Source: Selaginella moellendorffii
Lineage: Eukaryota; Streptophyta; Lycopodiopsida; Selaginellales; Selaginellaceae
Direction: 5' to 3'
Assembly (NCBI RefSeq): GCF_000143415.4
Contig: NW_003314348.1
Span: 310,422-374,421, forward strand
DNA: 64,000 bases
Part shown: positions 33,438-44,463 of the stretch, one piece after another
Position numbering within the stretch: the first letter of the stretch is position 1
Layout of the letters: every line of letters starts with the position of its first letter
Notes under the pieces: generated by a model
Seen by the model: the letters and a program-made list of their open reading frames with translations, nothing else
Databases searched by the model: none
Told to the model about the DNA's origin: nothing
Position numbers and translations under genes: made by a program

Positions 33438-34526
33438 TCCATACAAGTTTTTCTTCTTTTGTGATTTGGCAAAACTACCAGTGTCTGCAAGTTTTCAAGA
33501 GGACCACTTCATTCTCTTTCGAATATTACAACAAACAATGATCTTAGGTGATTCTCTACTTGATTATTGGAAAACCAAAGCATCATCCTTCTCTCTTTTT
33601 CTCTCTCTTTTTTCTTTCATAGAAGAAACCATTTTCACGAAGGAAAATGGGGATCATGCATTGCCGCTAGATAAACCCAAAGGATCGAATCATTGTCAAC
33701 GGGAGCGAGCTAAAGAAAGAACTCATCCACTTTGCGTGGCAAACTTATTTGCTTTCTTTTTTTTCGTGCTCCCGTTTCTCGAAACAGTACGGAGATTCGA
33801 ATGGAAGAATCAAAAGTTGACTCTTGCGAGTGAGGGCGCTTAACAATAATTTGATTGCGGTTTGCTTAATTCCGGGACTTGCATTTTAAATCCTCGCAAA
33901 AGACACACATCCCATCTCATTTGTACACGGTACAACAAAAACACACACCCAAACACACTCTCTCTCTCGTAGTTCCCCTTACATTCTTTTAGCGCTTTAG
34001 TTCTCTTCTCTGGGGTGATCTTTGTCTTGCGGCTTGCCCTTCCAAAAATCGCAAGCTTGCGCGCCCACTTCGATGATCCAGCAGTACGCAAGCGCTGGCT
34101 CTAGAAGCTCGTCAGCAGCAGCAGCGCGCTTTGCCGGGGATGATCCTCTTCTTCCTAGTGATCATGCGGCTTCCTTTGGATGAGATCCATGTCACAGCTT
34201 TCTCGATCACGATCCCACCACTACTTGCTCCCCACAGATCCCAAGATATGAGCAGGAAGAACACCACCACCGCCACCACTGCCGTGCTACAATCGAGTTC
34301 GAGGGGCGACAAAGTTTCCTCTTCTATCCGAAAGTCTCGGTTTTGATCCACTCGTCGATCCATCCATGGCTTTGTGTATCAGTCACCTCCAGTCCAGAGC
34401 AGTACTGAGTGATACTTCGATTTGATATCACTTACACATCTTGGGAGTGATCTTGATCCATAGGAGAGGAAAGGAAGTAAACAAGCGAGAAGGGGGAACG
34501 GTCGACTATCAAATTACTCCCCCGGA
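33438..34526. other. Divergent intergenic region, PPR gene / GARP gene
   Basis: About 1.1 kb between two divergent start codons. It holds CT-rich stretches (33580-33620, 33955-33970) but no credible gene. The part nearest 34526 is probably the 5' leader of the GARP gene. Confidence 0.5.
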
Positions 34527-35944
34527 ATGATGCAGCAGCTCGATCAAAAGGACAAAGCCGTGGCTCGCGAGGAACACTGTGCCAAGAGCCACTCGCAAGC
34601 AAACAACAGCTCCAGCAATACGGAGGAGGAACAGGCACACAAGAGCATGAGCGTCAGCTCGCCCGAGAGCTCCTCGGCGGGGACGAATTCAGGCAAGAGC
34701 TGCGACAGCAGCAGCCGCAAGAACAGCAGCAGCAGCGCCGCCACCGCGGGCGGCGTCCGGCAGTACGTGCGATCCAAAATGCCGCGCCTCCGATGGACGC
34801 CGGACCTCCACCACTGCTTCGTCAATGCCGTGGAGCGGCTGGGCGGCCAGGACAGTGAGTATCTTGTTCGCGCTTGTTTGATCTTCTCATGGATCATCAA
34901 ACGGGTTTTTATATCATAGTACCATCTTCTTTCCTTTCAAGATCTTGATCACTTTTGCTTCGTTTGTGTTGCTCAGGAGCCACTCCCAAGCTGGTTCTAC
35001 AGCTCATGGATGTCAAAGGATTGACAATTGCGCATGTCAAGAGCCATTTGCAGGTTCCACTTCTTTTCCTGCATTCGTTTATTTTGGGAAAAACTGCAAT
35101 TTGGTTTCAACTTCGCAGATGTATCGGAGCATGAAGAATGATGAGAATCACGGCCAAGGTCAGTGCAAAACTTATTTTGTCAGTCAGACGCATTCCCCGA
35201 TCCAAAGTAAAAAAGCTTTGTGGTTTTCGCTCGTTTTTTCGTATTCTTTTTTCTGTAGCGAGTTCCGAGGCAGGCCAGGATCATCTGGCGTTGATTGACG
35301 ATCGGAGCTCCCTCGTCGGCACCGCCTTTGCATCTTCTCTACAGCAACACCTTGATCTTGGACACCATCACCCACACGAAAGCTTTGCAGCCTTCCAGCA
35401 ACAGGAACAGCAGCAGCAGCACTTCTTCTGCCGTCCTGTGCTTCAGCCACTCGCCAGGTATTTCAATCTCACTGGGATATCACCCAAGTCTGACGAGTGA
35501 TTTCCTGCTTTGCTCATCCGTGGAACCGTGCCTCTCGATCCAATCCTGAAGGCACCACCACCACCAACACCAGCAGGAGCATGGGTTTATGGTGGAGAGC
35601 TCGAGCTCGTCGGGCCTGCGAAGCCACAGGAGCCTGCCAAACGATCTCGTCCACCTCAACGACTACTGGCTGAATTTGCAGACGCACAAGCAGATCAGCC
35701 CCGGGAGCAGCAGCAGCAATTACAGCAGCCGATCCGAGTGGACTCAGAATCATCTCATGCAGATCGATCACCACCACCACCACCACCGAGCTGCGCAGCA
35801 GGCAGCGATTAACAACAACAGCAACGTAATTGACAACAACATCAACAACAGGCATCGAGTTTTCGAGGAGCTGAGGAAGCAGAGACTTGTTCTCGACTCC
35901 TCCTCGCACAGCACCCACGCAACGATGCAACTCCTGGTCAGTAC

Positions 35945-36003
<59 letters not shown>

Positions 36004-36290
36004 TCCGTGTGATTGGTTTTCATCGTTTCTCTTTTTGGAAACAGGACCGGATGAACAATCGAAGATCAAGCCCCGACTCTACTGACGATGACGACGATGA
36101 TGATGGCAGTAACTTATCACTGTCACTAACAAGTTCCCCCGCTGGCATGAAGAACAAGGCAAAGCGGCGAAACGGGAAATACATTCGCAGGGGCAGCAGC
36201 AGCACTAGTAGCGGGCAGCCGGATCAAAATCGCGGGGAGCCGGTCATAAGATTGGATCTCACGCTCTCCATCGCCCACAAATCACCGTGA
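34527..36290 (+). CDS. GARP (G2-like MYB) transcription factor, KANADI-related clade
   Basis: Six exons by GT-AG and phase: 34527-34854, 34977-35053, 35119-35158, 35259-35457, 35552-35936, 36045-36290, giving 424 residues. The GARP DNA-binding domain is VRSKMPRLRWTPDLHHCFV followed by AVERLGG, ATPKLVLQLMDVKGLTIAHV and KSHLQMYRSMK. This matches the Arabidopsis At2g40260/At2g38300 group related to KANADI rather than MYB-CC, since no coiled-coil LHEQLE motif follows. The N-terminus is Ser-rich; later exons are rich in His, Gln and Asn runs. Two LxLxL-type EAR repression motifs stand near the C-terminus (LSLSLT and LDLTLSI), suggesting a repressor. The fourth intron (94 bp) removes an in-frame TGA; retention would truncate the protein. 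Intron 5 carries a (CT)n(CA)n tract. Nuclear. Confidence 0.86.
35948..36002 (+). repeat. (CT)n(CA)n microsatellite in the last intron of the GARP gene
   Basis: About 30 bases of CT followed by about 20 bases of CA lie between donor 35937 and acceptor 36044, so length changes here would not alter the protein. Confidence 0.95.
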
Positions 36291-37724
36291 TCAATCAATC
36301 AATCAACAGCAAACTCAACTAAAGTTGGAAGCTAACTCGAACTGAATATTTTGCTAATCTACTATGCATGAACCTAGTCACCTATTCCTTTTTCTTTCGA
36401 GCGTGAGAGATGCCAGACACAATTCTCCTGCGCGTGTTCGTCGCTGATCCATTCAAAACTTCCTGAGTGAAACTTACGAACTCTGCGCCACGGCTGAGCA
36501 ATAGCTTTCTTTGATTTGACAAAGCAAAGCTCTGGATCCACAGCAAGGAACTGCTTGAAAAGTCTGTTTTGTTTAAATGGAAGCGAACCATTGAAATGGA
36601 GATCGTAGCTCCCCCCATGGCTGTCGTCACCACCTTCGTACTGCAACACTCCACAGTTGTTGTACAGTTGGCTCCTCTTCTCCGTTAGAGCTTACGTTAC
36701 GAACACTCGAGCAGTCGGTCAAACTACACAAAGAAAAATAGAAAGAAAATGAGAAACCACGGAATGTAAAGCAACTAGAAATGGAAGGATTAAGAAACTC
36801 TAGCGTGATTTTAATCGGCTCTGGCTGGACTGCACATATAACTTCACAATTGTTTATATGCGGCTGCAGGAGCGAGCAGACGCGAAGCGTTACCTAAGCC
36901 TCCTCCGGTGATTATCTCTAAAAAGTTCTCATATCACAGGAGATTAATCGAAGAAAAAGAGGGAGACGATTGTCTATCATGCCATCATTTGCATGCTGCA
37001 GCTCCGGACATGGTCCTCAAGAGCAAACAAACAAAGTATTTCTGCTGGCTAGCTGTACTTGGCTTGTGGACTTTTCATCCATGCGAGAAAAGAAAGAGAA
37101 AAAGAAGAAGAATCCTGCCGTGAACTCTCTTCATTCCCCAGAATGTCACGGAGATGATTGATCGATCCATGCAACACTGCAGGGATTGATCGATCCATCT
37201 ATCCGACTCCAACACAAGAGTGTGGGTGGTCAGGGAGAGTCAAGCAAGGCACTCGAGAGATCACCATCCATCAATCTAATCTCTCTAAATCCAAAGTTAA
37301 GAAGCTCAAGCTTTCCAGCCGACCCAGAGGGGGCTTTAATGCTCTCTCGGACGCTTCTTTCCTGCCAAAAGATTTGTTTACGAACCCGGAGAGAAAAAAA
37401 AAGAGCGAACTTACGTTTTGGATGATAGCTAGTCAATATCCTTCACACTGTTGCAGAGCCTCACGTTTGTTTCCTGGTCAATGTCCACAGAGAACTCTAA
37501 AGAAAAAATAAAAGAGAAAAACAGAAAACGGAATAAAAAATTCCTTAGCAGACCAGAAAATAGCATAGCCGACTGTGCACCTCTAGCTTCTACCAAGAAC
37601 CAACCACGAATAAACTCTAAAATCAGAGCAAATGCGAGCTAGCTACAATCTATAGAGAGAACACTATACTACACCAGGCAGTCAGCAGATTTCACCTTCC
37701 TGCAAGGAAGGAGGATGGAATCAT
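36291..37724. other. Region without a confirmed gene; possible minus-strand exon or 3' UTR
   Basis: A 90-codon minus-strand frame at 36374-36649 (start of one reading LQYEGGDDSHGG, hydrophilic, no known motif) could be an exon, but I could not connect it. Several GT-AG pairs on the minus strand (for example an acceptor before 37510) suggest spliced 3' UTR of the gene at 37725-38718. 37380-37560 is A-rich. Confidence 0.35.
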
Positions 37725-38718
37725 TCATGAAGAACTTGAATGCCAACATTTATTCTGTGCTGTGCGCTTTGTCGTCACACAAGGTAGAGGACTTCCTTAC
37801 ACACAAGACTCACATACACACACACCCACACAGGAGAACTCATCAAAAAGAGTTTGACAAGAAACCAGGAAGAAAAGATAAAGCAAAATCATGTCACATA
37901 CCTTGGAACAACATAGATGTTCGGTTCGAGGCATTAATGTCGCTCCAAAGCAGCCTCGATCGAGTGTCACCCTCGACTGCAAAACGACATTCTCCATCTT
38001 AGCACATTTGTGGACGATGTAATAAAAACCATGAGCAAAAACAAACGGGCACACTCCAAACAGAGCAGTGCGCAACAACGAACGCAAAACATACCTCCTT
38101 CACCAAACTTTTCCCCTCTTTGCTCCCCAATGCACGTCTCTGTCCCAGAAGCAGGCGATGCTTCCACTTCACATCCATTCGAATCCGATCGCTTCAGCCT
38201 TTTATCTTTAAAAACCAAAAGGAGGAATTAATATAAAGCGAAAGAGAAAAGAGAAAAATAAAAAAAGTGGTAAAAGAAACTTCCTGGACGTGCGTCTAGG
38301 TTGGTGTCATTAAAATCTCTCCTCGTTGATTGCCTAGACGTGCTGCAGTAGCAGCTGCAAAATTCTGGCCCTGCTTCTATACTTCTCCCCTGCACAGAAG
38401 CGATACAGAACGACACTAGTTTTTTCCTCCCGGCTCGACTCGACTCGAGAGTCATGTCTTAGAAAACAAACAGGGGTGCGTTACGAACCAGATATCCATA
38501 GCCTGCCCCGGCTGCCCGTTAGAACCTTAAATATGCCATGCTTGACATTCTATGTCTGCTGCATTTGCTGCTGCGCATCAGGAAAACGATGGTCATACTC
38601 CACAGAGTCCACCCGAAACAAACAAAGCAAGAAACATATTAAATGACTGGAGGGGTGTGTGTACTCGGCAATACTTACTTGTTCTTCGTCTTCTATTTCC
38701 AGGGTCTAGATTCTCCAT
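37725..38718 (-). CDS. Unrecognised six-exon gene, about 149 residues
   Basis: Assembled by hand on the minus strand: exons 38679-38718, 38489-38511, 38281-38389, 38095-38205, 37902-37997 and 37725-37795. All introns are GT-AG (75-167 bp) and the frame stays open across all five junctions, which is unlikely by chance. The protein begins MENLDPGNRRRRTTG and contains a Cys cluster (EFCSCYCSTS), a basic KRLKRS nuclear-localisation-like stretch, an acidic/Ser middle (EVEASPASGTET) and ends in SSSS. No known domain is recognised. The start follows a stop in the same frame, and upstream minus-strand sequence (38760-39130) looks like spliced 5' UTR. The 23-bp second exon is the weakest point. Confidence 0.45.
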
Positions 38719-39583
38719 TCACAATAGCATGTCAACGTTTGAGTGTTTGGCCACCACCACCACGGACGTGCTTGATTGTTCTTTCTTTGTCTCGTAATTT
38801 CACTGCGAGGCATCGAAGGAATTAGGTAGGTAGATGGACTGATAAAAAAGAAGTCACCAGTCAAGCGTAAGCAAAGCTCCTAAATCAGAAAAGTAGCAAA
38901 GCGTACCCGCGCATATAACATTCCCTCTCGGTTATTCCTTGTTCCTTGCAGCAGCTACAAGTCCGGAAAAGAAAGGAAGAAAAAAAAAAGAGAACATCAC
39001 CATCAGATCAAGCAAAGCGAGAAATATAAAGAGAAATTCCACTCACGAAACTTTATAAGCGCTTGCATGAGAGAATCAGTCGTTCTCCTCCACCATCTCT
39101 GAGATGGATGCTCAAAGGGTCATCCGATAGTTGCCTCTACCAAATCCAGAATATATTGCACCAAACCAAGGACACTCCCCGTGGATCGACAGATTGCAAC
39201 CTTCAACAAGATCCAAAAGCCAAGCATTAGTAGGTGCCAAAACCAACAAAGAAATGTAAGAAGTATCAAAAGCTTCAGGCTCTCAACAAACAGCCCATAC
39301 CCCGTAACTGCACCAGTCGATGTCAATCGCCTTGTTGCTTGCTTGCTTCCTTCCTTCCACCTTGAAAAAACCAAGTCCCCCGCAAGGACGAAAGAAGGAA
39401 ACGGAGAAAACAAAGCAGAATTGAATGAAGCGAAGCTGCCAAAAACTTTGGAACCAAACCCGGTCGTTTTAAGTCGGATCATTGAAAACTCTGTTTGCTG
39501 ATGATATACAGAAGAAAAAACGACTTTAGTCTGTTGTTCTCCCCCCCAATCACCCCGCTATCCCCTGTGTAAAGTGTCCCTTT
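38719..39583. other. Intergenic: 5' leader of the minus-strand gene and 3' UTR of the next
   Basis: No credible protein gene. A 120-codon minus-strand frame (39120-39482) has a hydrophobic stretch but no ATG context, and lies in the likely 3' UTR of the gene ending at 39584. Confidence 0.4.
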
Positions 39584-40886
39584 TCAAAACGGGACCAAAG
39601 AGACGCCTTTGCCATGATGCCAAGCCAAGCTCGTCTGCGTGAGAAAGGCTGCCAGCGACCACAAGGAGAAAATGCCCAGAAGTTGCAACGATGACAGGAG
39701 CATCTGTAGCGAGCTCGTAATCGCCGTGGTCTGCACTGATGCCTCCAGTGTTTTCATGGAAAATATAAGCCCCGCGACAAGCTGTGCTGCTCTGTTTAGC
39801 TGGTGAAGACGATAAACCTGGAATATCAAGCTTTACAAGCTGGCCTCTACGAAAAACTCATTGCCAAGCAAACCTGGAAAATCATCGGTACTAGAGGTCG
39901 AATCGATGGCTTGTCTTCGGCAAACTTCTCTCCGCAAAATTGCACCACCAGCCCCGACACATATGGAACTAGAGCAGCGATGGCCGCGGGGCCCGTATAC
40001 TTCCAGGCCACGAAGAAACTCGAAACAGCCAAGACCGTGGAGAGAGCGGTGCATACCGTGGCCGACACATTGTATCCCCAAGTGTAGGAAGCAGCAGCTA
40101 AAGCATCGCCTTTGGAACCGCGAACACGAACAGGTCCTCGAAACTTATGAGCAACGAAAAGGAATGCTGATACTCCGATGTAAAAGTAGGCTTCCGTGAA
40201 GAACAAAATGATAAAATCTGCATTCACGAGAGAGATTAAGTCGATCTCAATGGAGATGGAAAAAAGAAAAGCGAGACAGAAGAAAGATGGTGAGAAGTAC
40301 CTGTTACTACTGTATCGTCGAGAAGATATTCAAAGACGGTCCGAAAAACGTATGGCGGTAGCACGACCGAAGCAACCAGCACAAAAGGTCCAAGCAGCCA
40401 GAGAAGCGATCGTCGCTTCACTCCTGTGAGCAAACGATCTTCTCCAGCAGCTCCGCTATAGAACGAAACGAATCCAGTTTTGCCGCTGATATCTGCGTCC
40501 TCCAAAAACTCCAAGTCGATGTGATCGGGTTCTTGAGAAGCTGCTGCTACTTCTTCTCCAGCAGGGTTCTCTTGCGAGTCGAATTCTTGCGGGCTGTTGC
40601 TGCTCGTCACCTCGTCTTTCAGAGAGACTCCACGAGACAACCGGCATTTTGATCCACCTCGGAGTCGTTCCAGTCGCGAAGCTGGGGTGATCAATCGGGA
40701 AGAAACGTTTGGAGCAACGGCAGTGAGTCGACTCGAGAGGTTTGGAGTAGCGGCAATCCTTCCTTTTAGCTTGAGCGAGCTCCTGGACCCGGTCTTTAAT
40801 CGCGCTAGCTCGCTACTCCCGATAGCGTACCTGTTATACGCTGGTTGCGCCGGGAGCAAGAGCGCCGGGGCAGCCAATCCTGCCAT
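39584..40886 (-). CDS. Predicted plastid integral membrane protein, function unknown
   Basis: Three exons, minus strand: 40301-40886, 39874-40217, 39584-39817, with GT-AG introns and phase kept, giving 387 residues. The first about 90 residues are rich in Ser, Arg, Leu and Ala with almost no acid, as in a chloroplast transit peptide. An acidic linker (EEVAAASQEPDHIDLEFLED) follows, then hydrophobic segments: RSLLWLLGPFVLVASVVLPP, DFIILFFTEAYFYIGVSAFL, an Ala/Val-rich pair around VCTALSTVLAVSSFF and IAALVPYVSGLVV, and a last one near LLSSLQLLGIFSLWSLAAFL. It resembles conserved plant plastid transmembrane proteins of unknown role, but I cannot name the family. ATG at 40886 is the first in frame; codons before it have no ATG. 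Confidence 0.7.
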
Positions 40887-41033
40887 TACCACGACCGCGA
40901 CCACGATCGACGCCTACGCCACGTCCATTCCCTGCAAAATCTCGTGATTTCTAACGCCCTAGCATGGAACACCTTCTTACAGGGAATGCGCGCAACTCTC
41001 TCGCCAAGCCCTAACAACAATGTTCATGCCAGC

Positions 41034-41068
41034 CACGTGTCATAAGGTTCCAGCTTGGACGACACGTG
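41034..41068. promoter_or_regulatory. Pair of G-box / ABRE elements (CACGTG)
   Basis: CCACGTGTC at 41034-41039 core and ACACGTGTA at 41063-41068 core, with an AACGTGTC at 41074. They lie about 150 bp upstream of the membrane-protein start (40886, minus strand) and about 600 bp before the MYB-CC gene. Such CACGTG pairs are bound by bZIP and bHLH factors in light and abscisic-acid responses. Confidence 0.5.
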
Positions 41069-41156
41069 TATCCAACGTGTCATGGCATTTTTGTAAACGC
41101 TGTCCTGAGATTCGGGCTTTTAGATCAAAGATTTTTTCTTGACAGCAACGGCGGCT

Positions 41157-41492
41157 GAATATTCGATGGGGACAGTGACGCGCGAATATTCGCGCTGGGG
41201 ACCACGCACGATGGATGAATATTCACCACCCATTACCAATGAGAATATACTCACTGAGAGCAAATAAATCGTGGCGCCATAGAAAACGATTATAGCCCAA
41301 ATCTGTGAACGAGAGTCGCACACAAAAACTATAGTCCCCAAACTAGAAAGGCGACAAAGCCTGGAGAAATACCGGCATGCCGTACAAAGATTCCACGGTC
41401 CGTACTGGGCCCGCATCATCACGAATATGCTTCTGCGCCGCGGCATATTCGGCGGGATAAGTATATGCTGCTCTTTTACGAAACGAATATTC
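41157..41492. promoter_or_regulatory. Cluster of eight P1BS-like sites (GNATATNC)
   Basis: Matches to GNATATNC at 41157 (GAATATTC), 41184 (GAATATTC), 41217 (GAATATTC), 41243 (GAATATAC), 41423 (GAATATGC), 41443 (GCATATTC), 41461 (GTATATGC) and 41485 (GAATATTC). P1BS is the palindromic site bound by PHR1/PHL-type MYB-CC factors under phosphate starvation. The cluster ends 167 bp before the start codon of a MYB-CC gene, which suggests auto- or cross-regulation by that family. Confidence 0.68.
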
Positions 41493-41650
41493 GCTCGGCG
41501 ACACACAAAAAGAGGGCGGGGGAGCGCGGTTTGGTGATTTTTTGTTGATGCTTTGCGCAGCGGCTGTAGGATTTTTGATCAATTGCGCGGATGGGCGTCA
41601 CGGAGCTCCAGGCGAGGTGAGGCTCTAGGGGAGATCTTCCCGAAAATTCG

Positions 41651-41722
41651 ATGCTATCATGTCTGGCATTTGTGGGAATGATCTTTCGGCTTCATTGTCC
41701 CACAGCGTCAAGGCGCTGGTGA
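41651..41722 (+). promoter_or_regulatory. Overlapping upstream ORF of the MYB-CC gene
   Basis: An ATG 8 bp before the chosen start opens a 23-codon frame in a different phase that overlaps the main start and ends at TGA 41720-41722. If transcription begins upstream it could lower translation of the main frame. Confidence 0.4.
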
Positions 41723-42889
41723 GATCCGGGGGTGAATTCAACCAGGACAAGGCGTGCTCCACATTCTACTACGTTCCATCGTCGGGCGAGGCATCGGCGC
41801 ATCTCTCCGCCTCCGGGCTTGGAAACGATCAAAAGCCGCGGTTGCGATGGACGCCGGAGCTGCATGATCAGTTTGTCAAGGCCGTGGCGCAGCTCGGTGG
41901 CCCCGAGAGTCCGTAGTTTTCTCTCTTCAGAGTTTTTACTTTGGTTTTTTACTAACCAAAAGAACGTTTGATTTCAGAAGCTACACCAAAGTCGGTCCTG
42001 AAGCTAATGGGCGTTCAAGGACTAACACTTTACCATCTCAAGAGCCATCTCCAGGTAAAAAAAATCTCGTTTTTCTGGAGGATTGGACGCAATTTTTCCT
42101 GTGATCGTAGAAGTATAGACTTGGAATGCAAATACCCCGACCCGAGACTAGCGGCGATGGTAAAAAAATCTCTTTTTCCCGCTTCTTGTCGTTGTTTCGA
42201 GCTCACAAGCAACAATTCATCAACAGGCAGGAGTAACTCCGAGGACAGCAGCAAACAACAAGAGTGAGCATTTAATTCATTGATCTTGGCCGATCTTGGA
42301 AAATCAAAACTTTGATGGTTTTCCACCAGGAGTTTGCCTCTCACGCAGATAATTGCGGTGCACGCGGAGGTCGAGAAGAAACTCCGGGAGCAGATGGAGG
42401 TAATGACTAAGTTCGTGGAGGATCCATTCTCATTTTGATTGGTGATTTTACACGATCCACGGACAGATCCAGCAGCAGCTACAGGCCCGGATCGACGAGC
42501 AATGCCAGCACCTGTACAAGCTGATGGAGAGCGCGAGCCCTCAGAAGAAATCGATCATGGCGGACCTGGAGGCCGCTCGAAAGCTCCAGCTCGACGGCAT
42601 CATGGAGCTGTCCAAGATGTACTCGGGGCTCCAGAGCGCGGTGGAGCAGCACGGCAAGCTGGATCAAGCGACGAGCAACAACACCGCGGGGATCAAGAGG
42701 CGCCCCAGCGACGATGATCCCCAACGCCAGCTCGAGGAGGAGCAAGAGAGGGTGACGAAGTCGCTAGTGCAGTGGAAGAAGGAGCCAGTGTGGGATGACG
42801 ACGAAGCGCAGCATGCATCAGGCTCCACTGCCGAGATCTCGACGGGGCTCAATCTCAGTAGCGGTCGCGGCTTAGACTTGAATGGCTAG
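41659..42889 (+). CDS. MYB-CC transcription factor, PHL2/PHL3(UNE16)-like
   Basis: Six exons with phase kept: 41659-41908, 41978-42054, 42111-42159, 42227-42263, 42330-42399, 42467-42889, giving 301 residues. The GARP domain reads KPRLRWTPELHDQFVKAV, ATPKSVLKLMGVQGLTLYHL and KSHLQKYRLG; LYHLKSHLQK followed by RLG is typical of the PHL2/PHL3/APL branch. The MYB-CC coiled coil follows (AEVEKKLREQME, then QQQLQARIDEQCQHLYKLME). This family binds P1BS (GNATATNC) as dimers and drives phosphate-starvation genes; eight such sites lie just upstream of this gene. The C-terminus is acidic and ends with LDLNG, a short EAR-like motif. The same six-exon layout and nearly identical splice positions occur in the MYB-CC gene at 44464, as expected for paralogues. 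Confidence 0.9.
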
Positions 42890-44463
42890 CTAAGATAGAG
42901 CTCCACGAAAAAAGGGTGAACAAGTAAAAGCCCTAAAAGCGAGAGGAAATGATTCGATTCTCGAGAGCAAAAGAAAAAGATTCCATTTGGTGCGGTTCCA
43001 CTGTCCCGGAAAGAAAGAAAAAAGATGCGGCAAAACTTTGTGAGATTCCTCTTGCTTATGTTAATTCCAGAGGATGAACTGTACGGATACGTTGATCTTT
43101 TTCTGCATGACAGTTACTGATTGCCGAAGGGAATTGACCTAAAGCCTGGATGGATTGAAGCGAATGCGACGAAGAGCCCATTCGTGCATTGCAATGACAC
43201 AATGTTCGTTTGCAAGATAAGGTGGGGAGGGCCCAATCCCTAATAAACCCCTGGACTGCATCTATATCTACACCAAGAGAGGGACAAGACGCGAGCAAAA
43301 AGGTGTATTTATACTGACAATTTCTTGTCAATAGATTACATTAGTCTGGACATTTGGTGATTTACAAAGTGGTGGTTTTGGAATCTCTTGCGAATTGTTT
43401 GAGCGTAATGATAATGTTGAACTTGCATGATTGATGACCTGTAGGCGCACCAGAGGAGAAGCATGGGAGAACCTTCTGCCAAGAATTGCGTGGTTTGCGA
43501 GATTATATATATCCATCTTCCAATCCATGTCTATATGAATGAAGCCATAAAGGTGGCAGCGATCCACCATATGTCTGGATGGATCGAGAAGGTGGCGTAC
43601 GAGGGTGAGAATCGTACTAGTGACAACGTTTTTAGGGTTATCGTCTATCGTGGCTTGTGTTTCTTGGTCTGGTTAACGAAAAAAGGGAAAAAAATGTTAA
43701 GATACATTTTGATATGTGGGAGGCTTTCCATCTCGCAAGCAACGTAATGCATTAAAGTTCAAAAGAGGAACTTAGCTTAATTGAAAAGCCACCGGCTGCG
43801 CCAGCCACGTGTCGGTGGGCACCAGTTTTTTTGTTAATAATTTTTTTCTTCGCCTTGTGTTCCGCCATAGCCATCGAGCTCGCTCCCTGCTTCGCGTCCC
43901 CGCATTTCACTTCGATTTCTCTCTCCAGCAGGCGGCGCATCAATCTCTACAGTGCAACGATCTGGATTTCGACCATTGAGCGTTCCATCGCAGGTCAAGG
44001 AGGGAATTCGCAGGAATTGGCGGGCATCTCCCCTTCCAGCAGGGGCGCCAGACTCTCGCAGGGGACGGTAGCAGCTTCAATTCTTGCGCTCCAAGGCTGG
44101 AATCTTGGGGCTAAGATCGCAAGAATTTCTAGATTACTGTAGCATTCTCGGAGCTTCCTCTTGGTTCTAGCGCCGTTCCCTCTTCGCTCTTTCTTCTTCT
44201 TCTTCTCCTTCCTCCTCCTTAATGTGTATCTCTGGAAAGCGAATTTCCAAGCGGTTAGGGTTCTAGCCTAGAGGATCGCGAACTCGCTCGCTCGCTCGCC
44301 TAGAAATTTTTCTGTTCCCTGGGATTTTTTTCTTCTTTTTTTCTCAATTTTTTCTCATTCGACAGGCGGTATACTATATCACAAAGATTATTAGTTGGCA
44401 AGGCCTTATCCAAATCTGTGATGTCCGTATCGCGCGTTTTGGGTTGTAGCGTCTACAGCCGAA
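42890..44463. other. Intergenic and 5' leader between the two MYB-CC genes
   Basis: No convincing gene. A 94-codon plus-strand frame at 43463-43747 lacks motifs. A CCACGTGTC G-box lies at 43805-43813, and 44130-44460 is CT-rich leader-like sequence with a telo-box-like TTAGGGTTC at 44255. Confidence 0.45.

Noticed and set aside
33022-33843. 273-codon plus-strand frame
   Set aside because: Mostly antisense to the PPR gene at 31803-33437, with a low-complexity Phe/Ser-rich end in the intergenic region.
35768-36004. Minus-strand frame with Arg-Glu and Val-Cys runs
   Set aside because: Encoded by the (CT)n(CA)n microsatellite in the last intron of the GARP gene.
39120-39482. 120-codon minus-strand frame with a hydrophobic helix
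   Set aside because: Lies directly downstream of the plastid membrane protein stop and looks like its 3' UTR; no homology pattern or exon junction joins it to that gene.
43463-43747. 94-codon plus-strand frame starting MGEPSAKN
   Set aside because: No motif, no splice partner, and it lies in what is probably promoter or leader of the PHL7-like gene. Possible but unsupported.
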